DNA of 64,000 bases from Spirometra erinaceieuropaei (taxonomy: Eukaryota; Platyhelminthes; Cestoda; Diphyllobothriidea; Diphyllobothriidae). The stretch is from positions 37,208-101,207 of the forward strand of contig CACRXP010000669.1 of the NCBI GenBank assembly GCA_902702965.1. The letters are read 5' to 3'. The notes beneath the pieces were generated by a model that did no database searches, was not told the DNA's origin, and worked only from the letters and a program-made list of their open reading frames with translations. Made by a program: the position numbers and the translations under genes. Positions 57,090-64,000 of this stretch are shown piece after piece. Each line of letters begins with the position of its first letter. Position 1 is the first letter of the stretch.

Positions 57090-58082
57090 TACAGTAGGTG
57101 TGCTAAGTCATGAAATGTCAGCCAAAATTTCGAAATGCGTTCCGTTTCGGAAAGATTTATTAAAAAGGGTTGCAAAACTAATATTCCTGTAGCATTATTC
57201 CACAATAATTCAGTTACCTCAGGGTACCTGTTTTCGAACCAACTTCCTTTGGGCTTCACGCAGAATCCAAACTCTGTAAAAATGGCTGCTTAAGTGGTAT
57301 GAATTGTTCTCACCGGTTTCGATGTCATTAGAAATTCAAGCATATTTCATGGAAAGCATCAATAAAAATATTCATTTGTTATTCATTCGGCAAATGATGA
57401 CGTCTACGTCTAATATTCTGCATCAAGGGAGGGCATGATTCGACTTACAAATGTTTTTAAATTCTCGAAAAACTTTGAACCCGACCTGTCGTTACACTTG
57501 CGTTCAGGGTTTAAAAACGACAAGCCGTATATTTTCAACGCATTTAAAACCATACATTTCTTCACAGTATTAAAAGAAGACCTAATGGGGTTAATGAATT
57601 TTAGCAGTGAATTTAATCCATATTGTTAACTTAACAAGCTACATTGGTTAATGCAAAGACATGACGTTTTATGAAGGGCAATTCACGGTACTAAAAATCC
57701 CACAATTATAAACTTTTTTTAAAGACCAAATTATGTCTTTCCTTCGAGTATAAACTTGGAAGAGGATGTGATTGTCTACTGAATGGTTAAGAAGATGAAT
57801 ATTTGTATTCACGCTTTCCATGAAATATAAGTGCATTTCTAATGGCACCGAAAATCAATGAGAAAAATTCATACCACTTAAGCAGGCATTTTTACAGAGT
57901 TTGGAATCTGCATGAAGCCCTAAGGACGTTTGTTCAAAAGCGGGCATTCTGGGTTAACAGCATTATTATAGAATTACGCTGCATGATGATTAATTTTGCA
58001 ACCCTTCTTAATTAATCTTTTTGGAAGGTAAGCCCACTTCGGAATTTCGGTTTACATTTCATGAGTTAAATCACCTACTGCA
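57090..58082 (+). mobile_element. Fold-back element, subfamily B, complete
   Basis: Left tip TACAGTAGGTGTGCTAAGTC (57090-57109) is the clearest left tip of subfamily B; right tip 'gttaaatcacctactgca' ends 58082. Centre 'aacccgacctgtcgttacac' matches the 6.6 and 36.5 kb copies. Length 993 bp. Internal 64-codon frames on both strands come from the arms. Confidence 0.85.
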
Positions 58083-58898
58083 TGTTCATGGTCAATCGAT
58101 GTTTGCGCTGTAACATCCTCTGGGAATTATTGTCATATCGCGTGCAACGGTAGGCCAAAGGCCTACAGTTTAAGTCGTATGGATTTAAAAAACGGTTTCA
58201 TAAGAATTCACCGTAATTTTTTCGTGCTGCTTTTATTGGCTGAGGTGCGGTCGACTAAAAAGAAAGAGGTTTGTTTTTAATTTCGCCGAGTGGGACGATA
58301 AAAACATAAACATTTGTATAATGTTACATGTTGGGAGCCTACGCAAGTTAAAAAGAATCAGCCATTGCGATACCAAACAGAATTTTAAATATATTAAGAA
58401 GACGTTCTTATATTAAGAGTATTTAGTAACTTTTAGTGACCGCGTTGGTCACAAAGTACTAATTTATTTGGAAAATCGGTGGTCTTTGCGATTTTAAGCA
58501 TTCATAATCGAGCGCTTATGATCAGGATTGGGATGGCTTAGCTTTATTGAAAGTCAGCGTGAGTTTAAGGTTTAGGGTTAGGGCTAAAATTAAGAGACGA
58601 GAATAGGAACACCCAGCGCGAGGGGTCTCACGCCTCCGAGTCCGACCACATGTTATCATTTCGAGACTTTTTGCAGTGCTGCATTCACATACACTTGCAA
58701 GTTTGTTTGGCTGGCATTTGGGTGGGTAATCTTGCAAAATTAGACAGACTCCGGATTTGGTATTCATGCTTACAGATTAAAGCAAAATGTTTGAAATCAA
58801 ACTACTGTCATCCTACAGCTCCTCAGTCAGTTATTGGGTATTTTTTTACGCAAATGTTCGTTTGGAGCATACTTGAAGATTCAAGCACACATACAGTC
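58083..58898. other. Intergenic DNA with a short telomere-like run
   Basis: 58563-58586 reads 'gtttaaggtttagggttagg' and on, two to three TTTAGGG/TTAGGG-like units. The 97-codon plus frame 58650-58943 and 81-codon minus frame 58522-58767 overlap and lack motifs. Confidence 0.4.
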
Positions 58899-59010
58899 TT
58901 ATTGCTGGTAAGAAGAGGCGTCTGCAGCGACAGTGTGCAATGAATACGCTCCAGATAATTGGAGAACTTTCGCCCATCCGTCATCTTTTTCTAAAATCTT
59001 CTTAATAAGC
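58899..59010 (-). pseudogene. Coding-looking minus-strand block ending in a stop
   Basis: Minus strand, from about 59010 to a TAA at 58899-58901. The frame reads ELIKKILEKDDGWAKV and then SGAYSLHTVAADASSYQQ. It is preceded in frame by a stop (TGA), so it would need an exon border that I could not place. It follows the 59132-59296 block on the same strand. Amino-acid make-up is protein-like, but no family was recognised. Confidence 0.3.
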
Positions 59011-59131
59011 TCATTTTGCGATCATTCTGAACCACAAATGCAACCGTCCTATAGCTTAAAGAAAAAGTTACGTTAGACCCATTTAATAACGTCCCTCCCA
59101 TTACCGCTACAAGTCTGATCTGCCTAGAAAA

Positions 59132-59296
59132 TTAGCTATTTGATTTCGCAAAGTCTTCACCTATTTCTGCCATAACGTCCGTCACCTGATGAGCGCATTT
59201 CACTGTCATGCACTTTACCTCTTCCTGAGGTAAAGTAAAGAAAGATAATAACCTTTGACCGACCTTACAGTCCCCTATAAGATGCTGATAATCTGT
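59132..59296 (-). CDS. Candidate minus-strand exon; product unknown
   Basis: A stop-free 54-codon frame follows an acceptor-like TTTTTTAAGGCAG (minus strand) at 59297 and ends in TAA at 59132-59134. It contains TDYQHLIGDCKVGQRL, PQEEVKCMTVKCAHQ and VMAEIGEDFAKSNS, with four Cys and balanced charge. An internal ATAG|GTGAAG could serve as a donor toward the 59.0-kb block, but the phases tried led to stops. It may be a small terminal exon, a fragment of an unrecognised element or chance. Confidence 0.35.
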   Translation of the reverse strand, partial: TDYQHLIGDCKVGQRLLSFFTLPQEEVKCMTVKCAHQVTDVMAEIGEDFAKSNS

Positions 59297-59965
59297 CTGC
59301 CTTAAAAAATGCCCACCTTTCTCTTTTTAAGAGAGCCACTGTCGGTTTTTTTGTTTGCTTCAAGACACTGTACCACGATTGCTAATGCGCAACAAAATGG
59401 CCCTATAAATACAAAGGTACCATTGCACTGCACTGCAAATTTCGTTTCTAAATTACCTTTTCGTAGAAAATAAATCATACGAAAGTACCATGACACATGG
59501 TCACAAGTTACAATGGCATCACGTACTAGTGGAAATATTGGTACTTTTAAACTCAGAACTGCCTGCAAGCGTAATTATTGGTCTTAGAGTATAAAATTAG
59601 ATAAATTGACAAATTGGACTATTCGGAACCAACAATACTTCCGGTTTGGCAAGGTTACCTGCTCGTAAAAGTCCTGCTTTTCCTGCCTTGCGTAGAACAA
59701 AAAAGTCAAATTTAAATTGCGGCTATTTTAGATTACAAAATTGTCATAGAAAAGCACGCACAAATATGGAAAAAATATCTTGACAATGTATTGATATTTA
59801 ATTTAGCCCACGTTTATAAATATTTCACTTAATTATTTACCCAGAAAAATATGTTACTGTAAAAGGAGCGTTTTCCGGAATGAGTTGGATGAATGAGTAA
59901 AATGCACAACGTTTAAGTGCCTTAACATGACCAGTTCAGTTTACATCATCACATTTCGCGAATTA
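59297..59965. other. Intergenic DNA
   Basis: An 88-codon minus frame (59302-59568) lies just 5' of the candidate exon in another register; no motif. The rest is AT-rich with nothing recognised. Confidence 0.3.
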
Positions 59966-59980
59966 GGTCACATACTGTAG
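59950..59980 (+). mobile_element. Solitary fold-back element right tip
   Basis: 'acatttcgcgaattaggtca' followed by CATACTGTA (ending 59979) matches the right tip of subfamily B. Upstream sequence does not align, so only the tip remains or it is a chance match. Confidence 0.35.
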
Positions 59981-60315
59981 ACACACGCCTTCTTCAGCGT
60001 AAAACAAGTCAATTCAATCACCACGAACGACAATTTATATTGTGTGCCTCACAGCCTTGCATAGCATCTTTCGCACCCTTCCACCCTGACATTTTAACCG
60101 TTGGTACCGACGAGGTTCACAATATGATTAACAGGGATTTTGGTGCAGAACAATGATATGTATGTGAATGAGCAGATCCGCGCTGCGTCTATCGCACTCC
60201 ATCCCCTCGTGGGCTAAATGGACTATGGGCGCTTTCGGTCATAGCGGTCATGCGTGAGAAACATGCCTGAATCTCCCTAGATAGGTCTCTTTCTCTCAAA
60301 AGCGATAAGAACGGA

Positions 60316-60372
60316 GAGAGGAGTTCGCTTTATTTTGAAATCATAAATTCAAAATTTTTAGCTCGAATGTCA
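60316..60372 (-). mobile_element. LINE 3' end fragment
   Basis: 'gagttcgctttattttgaaa' and 'aattcaaaatttttagc' are the last ~57 bp of the LINE (minus strand), as at 8690-8730. It is extremely 5'-truncated. Confidence 0.7.
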
Positions 60373-61399
60373 TCAGCGTGAGAAAATAAACTTGTTTTGC
60401 CATTCTCGAACACCAAAAATGATGTTAGCAAACTCTTTACCCAAGGTATTTGTCTCTTCTCTACACCACCGTTTTCCTGTGCTACTATAACGGTTTAAGG
60501 TTCCACTCCGAGATTTTTGGCGAAGTGTTTGACCAAAATTTAAACAGATGTTTTTAGATGGCATATTAAAAAACAGCGTCCTCAGACTCTGAACGTAGCC
60601 CTCAGTCGATTAGATTAAGCGGTATAAACACGCCCAAGTGTCCGTTTACTTTAGTACGCTCATAACACGAAATTTAAACACTATCATTTCAGTCTGTTTA
60701 TACTGATGTTCAGTCCCTTCTGTTGCGAGGTTAAGTGGTTCATATGAGGCGGGTGATATGGCGGCCAGTTTAGTCCTTGGTCATATTTTACTTTGAACTG
60801 CCTCATCACCAATGAAAAAATTGTCACGCATTTTTTCCTCACCCCGTGTAAATATCACAATATCTCAGTCTAAATGACAGCGCGCCATGAATATCCAGAT
60901 TCTAGCTGAAGGTTGAAAAAGCATGATTACTCGGTATCTGCGTGCGCGTCACTTAGCAGGATTGATAAAGTCGCAGTGGACGCTCTGAAAAAGGTGCCGA
61001 CGTGCCGTCCGTAAAGTTCCTGACTGGAACTATGTCGTGGTGATTCAAAATACAACTTGATTTCCAATCCATTAACTTGGCACTCTTCTAGGCTTCTTGA
61101 AACTGATGACCACTTTGCGGGCACATATTGCGTTGTTTAGGCTGTTGATGTTAAATTCTTGCCTGCCTCTCTCATTCCCATCCTCCGTTTGTATTTGCAA
61201 ACTCTATTTTATTGCTGTCTGAAATGCGTACTTTCAAGAATCACTACAGCATTGAATGCGGTGAGTGACATGGGATTGCTCACGGGCTTTTGTTGAGGTT
61301 TTATCCATCCAAGAATACTTGAGGCACCCAAGCAGACAGGGGATGCAAAGTTTGCACATCTGCGACCAGCCATCATGAAGATGGCGATTGTTCGGAGAG
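60373..61399. other. Intergenic DNA, nothing recognised
   Basis: A 63-codon minus frame (60373-60564) begins right after the LINE end; no motif. Other frames overlap on both strands. Confidence 0.35.
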
Positions 61400-61770
61400 C
61401 CTGTACTTTCAAAAACAAGAGCCAGCCAATCACTGGAGGCCACGTACGCTTTCTCTTGCGCGCTGTCAGCATGATCGTGGTGCTTCGCTATTGGCTGATC
61501 CCCTCGGGCATAATCGACCCGTGTATGCTGGAAATCTATCAGTCCGTCTATAATTATCTTCTCGAAGTGCATTGTGCTGAATTCAGGCGAATCCCAGTAG
61601 AGTATTATAAATACGCATTACTTGCCCGGTTCGACTTGACTTGCAGTTTCCTAATACACTTTTCCGTGGCCGATCGTGTTCTCCTTCTCTGCTGCGTTGT
61701 CATTGGGGACCGGAGTCGAGTGCGCGTATGCTTCACGTGATTTCAGGTATCAGGCCGATCCTTAACAATG
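61400..61770 (+). promoter_or_regulatory. Promoter-like block: two CCAAT boxes and TATAAATA; possible solo LTR
   Basis: CCAAT in plus orientation lies in 'gagccagccaatcactggag' (61418-61439). An inverted CCAAT (ATTGG) lies in 'ttcgctattggctgatcccc' near 61490. TATAAATA starts at about 61606 in 'gtattataaatacgcatta'. These are spaced like a Pol II core promoter with start expected near 61635. TGTCAGCATG at about 61465 and CTTAACA near 61765 could be LTR ends (TG..CA), but flanking 5-bp duplications do not match. The 121-codon plus frame (61375-61740) spans the block and is likely incidental. Confidence 0.4.
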
Positions 61771-62447
61771 TGACAGTTGATTGTGTGCCAGTCTGACGGC
61801 TGAAATCGTCCTCGTTTCTGGTCCTCATTATAGCCTTCCCGCTGTTGTCCAAGCATCCCGTTTACAATAGCCTATGATGCGCTATCTTCGACCCCTCAGT
61901 GAACGTGTTCCATAACTACTCTGAGAAAACGTGAGTGTCGTGTCCGGTGGATGAGAAACAGAACCACTTGTGTTATCTGGGGGCAATCGGGTGGTTTTTT
62001 CGGAGTAAAATGCTGAATAACTAGAACACATCCGGTGACCGGAGGGAGTTCTGTCACTGACTTCTGTCCGTGAAAAAAAAAATTGGAGCCTGAAAGAATG
62101 GCGCCAGAGGACTTTTTTCAGTAGGTAGAGATGTCGTTGCCTTGTCAACCGGGGGGTGGCAGTATCGGTAGAAGACGATGATGCGGCTGGGCGGTGGGAG
62201 CGTGTGTAATCTCTGCACTACAATCGTCAGGCCTAATTCTCAGTTGTACAAAAAAGATAAGAGTAGCTAGATTGAGAAGTTTAACGTATACAGATTCCGC
62301 GGTCGCGCTCTCAAGCGACAGTGCCCGCTTGCGAAGCAAGGACTGCTGTAAACAGCCTCCAGTCATGCTTGAGAGTCCCGAAAAAGTGGTGTCAGCTGCT
62401 TTTGTAGGCTCGTTGGCCAAGCTGAAGTGGTCCCAGTCAGTGTGTGT
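61771..62447. other. Intergenic DNA, nothing assigned
   Basis: Overlapping frames on both strands (61882-62148 and 62145-62420 minus; 62194-62508 plus, the last running into the fold-back element). GC-richer than most of the window. Possibly a repeat without a second copy here. Confidence 0.3.
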
Positions 62448-63443
62448 TACAGTGAGCGACCTATCTCATGAAATGCTGGCTGGAATTCTGAAATGCGTTT
62501 TCGATTAGGAAGGATTACTTGGTCGCGGTTGTAATATTGACTATCTTAAGGCATACTCTCATAACATGTCGAACTCGGCAGGGTGTCAGCTTTTAAATGC
62601 ACGTCTTTTAAATCGCCTGTAGAAAGCGTGCTTGGTAAAAATGACCAATTAAGTAGCAAGCATTTTCCCATTGATTGTCAATCGTCTTGCAACTTTAAAT
62701 ATATTTTATAAAAACGATAAACTAAAATACACTTTCTTTTAGTCAATCAATAGAGAATCACGTCTTCTTTAAATTTTATACTTAAGAAAGTAGTATAGTT
62801 AGGTTTTTAAAAAGTTTTCTAATTGCCGAATAATTTTAAGCCTGATCATTGGTCGCATAAGCGCTTAGTGATTTCACTCTACAAGGCGTATGCGTTCCGC
62901 GTAAACCAATTACATATTTTTATATGCCATTGAAGAGATATCATACAGGGTCTTAAAAATTTTGCAGTGGATGCGGACCATGTTGTAAATTTCATGAGGA
63001 GCAGTGGTAAACGTCCAGGTACGATGCTATGTGGAAGGACATTTCGCGGTCATAAAAGGACTCATAATTAGAAACTTTTTTAAAACCTATTAATACTCCT
63101 TCCTTAAGTATAAAATATAAATAAGACGTGGTTCTCTATTGATTGACTAAAAGAAAGCATACTTTTGTTTATTGTTTATATAAAATATATTTTAATTTGC
63201 AAAACCATCGAAAATCAATGGGAAAATGCATGCTAGTCAAGTAGTCATTTTTGTACCAAGCACGCTTTCTACAGGAGATTTAAAAGAAGTACATTTAAAA
63301 GCCGACACCCTGCCAAGTCCGAAATGTTACAAAGGTATGCCATAAGACAATCAGTATTACAACCGCGACCAACTAATCCTTCCTAATCGAAAACGCATTT
63401 CAGAATTTCAGCTAACATTTCATGAGATCGGTCATTCACTGTA
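62448..63443 (+). mobile_element. Fold-back element, subfamily A, complete reference copy
   Basis: Left tip TACAGTGAGCGACCTATCTC (62448-62467), right tip GATCGGTCATTCACTGTA (ends 63443). The arms are easy to align: 'ttcgattaggaaggattact' at 62502 is matched by the complement at 63370-63390. 'ggcagggtgtcagcttttaa' at 62577 is matched near 63296-63320. The inverted repeats extend several hundred bases, leaving only a small non-mirrored centre. TA at each end; 996 bp; no transposase. Confidence 0.9.
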
Positions 63444-63771
63444 CATTTGCCGAGGGGTGGTTTCCTAGTGGTTTAGGTTGTGGTTGCAGGGCGGGGGGTG
63501 AGGTGCGGTTAAGTGGCCGCATGGGCAGTTCCAACTCTGTTTGGACGCAGGTATGTCCGAGCTGAGGTCGGTCGAGTAGCTTCAAGTCAGCGCCTCCATA
63601 GCGGTTCGCTGCTAGGGGCGAATGACCTTGAGGCAGACGAACGATGACCAATGGCGCTAGAGTAGTCATGATGGCTGGTCACAACAACAAAGAAGCTGTT
63701 CTAGGAGAAATAATTTACCGAGTGATACGCCGCAGCAAAGATAGGAATAAATGCTGATAATAGCATAGGGC
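63444..63771. other. GC-richer spacer, possible SINE remnant
   Basis: 'tttcctagtggtttaggttg' near 63460 vaguely resembles a Pol III A box. A 77-codon minus frame (63436-63669) spans it. Not assigned. Confidence 0.3.
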
Positions 63772-64000
63772 TACAGTAGGTGGGCTAACTCATGAAATGT
63801 CAACCGAAAATCCGAAGTTAGTGTTCGTTTTGAAAAGAGCAATTAAGTAGGGTTGTAAAATTTATCACTATACAGTATAAATATATAATAGGCCAGTTAA
63901 CTCAGGATGTCAGCTTTCAAAAGAAACTTCCAACCAACTAAATCCGAAAATTATACTATGTAAAAAACGACTACTTAAGTAGCATGCGCTTTTTTATGAT
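63772..64000 (+). mobile_element. Fold-back element, subfamily B, left part, cut by window end
   Basis: Left tip TACAGTAGGTGGGCTAACTC (63772-63791), then 'atgaaatgtcaaccgaaaat' and arm sequence as in the 57.1-kb copy. It continues beyond the window. Confidence 0.85.

Noticed and set aside
61209..61740. Opposed 112- and 121-codon frames as genes
   Set aside because: They overlap on both strands across a promoter-like, possibly LTR, sequence and have no motif.
1..64000. CRISPR array or bacterial operon
   Set aside because: No regularly spaced short direct repeats with unique spacers and no collinear gene series; repeats are ~1 kb transposon copies.

Overview
The window reads as eukaryotic, gene-poor, repeat-rich nuclear DNA. 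No stretch has the dense, collinear open frames or ribosome-binding-site spacing of a prokaryote. Nearly all short open frames lie inside repeats or overlap on both strands. What is recognisable is non-LTR retrotransposon, Penelope-like element, tRNA-derived SINE and ~1 kb fold-back (MITE-like) DNA transposon copies, plus intron-split exons of one host gene. The repeat mixture and base composition suggest a flatworm, perhaps a diphyllobothriidean tapeworm such as Spirometra or its relatives. That assignment is inference from memory and was not searched.

Layout. 1-24 kb: fold-back copies (1-612, 6199-7196, 14005-14998, truncated 22355-23139), two minus-strand LINE fragments (7357-8135, 8685-9885), a GC-rich block (10.0-10.8 kb), a dispersed repeat pair (4388-4765 and 13300-13667) and a perfect 20-bp hairpin (19576-19620). 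24-40 kb: more fold-back copies (28592-29564, 34181-35424, 36122-37112). A plus-strand LINE is split by a Penelope-like element with inverted arms (31395-33592). SINE pieces and a ~270-bp AT simple repeat (35653-35925) follow. 40-47 kb: the only convincing host gene, four plus-strand exons (40661-40937, 42081-42218, 45384-45995, 47146-47235) joined by three phase-0 introns and ending in a stop. Its product was not recognised. 47-64 kb: a decayed Penelope-like reverse transcriptase (49.1-49.96 kb), five fold-back copies (52089-53440, 54127-55073, 57090-58082, 62448-63443, 63772-end), a 217-bp tandem duplication (53.5-53.9 kb), two coding-looking minus-strand blocks near 59 kb and a TATA/CCAAT promoter-like region at 61.4-61.7 kb.

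How it fits together. The best-preserved fold-back copies fall into two subfamilies that share internal sequence but differ at the tips (TACAGTGAGTGACC versus TACAGTAGGTGTGC). They cover about 11 kb, roughly 17 percent of the window. Several nested insertions give a relative history: SINE into fold-back copy (12-bp target duplication), Penelope-like element into LINE (8-bp duplication), and a ~110-bp short element into LINE (14-bp duplication). No autonomous transposase was found, so the fold-back elements would have to be mobilised in trans.

All coordinates, reading frames and repeat matches were read by eye. No similarity search or structure program was run.
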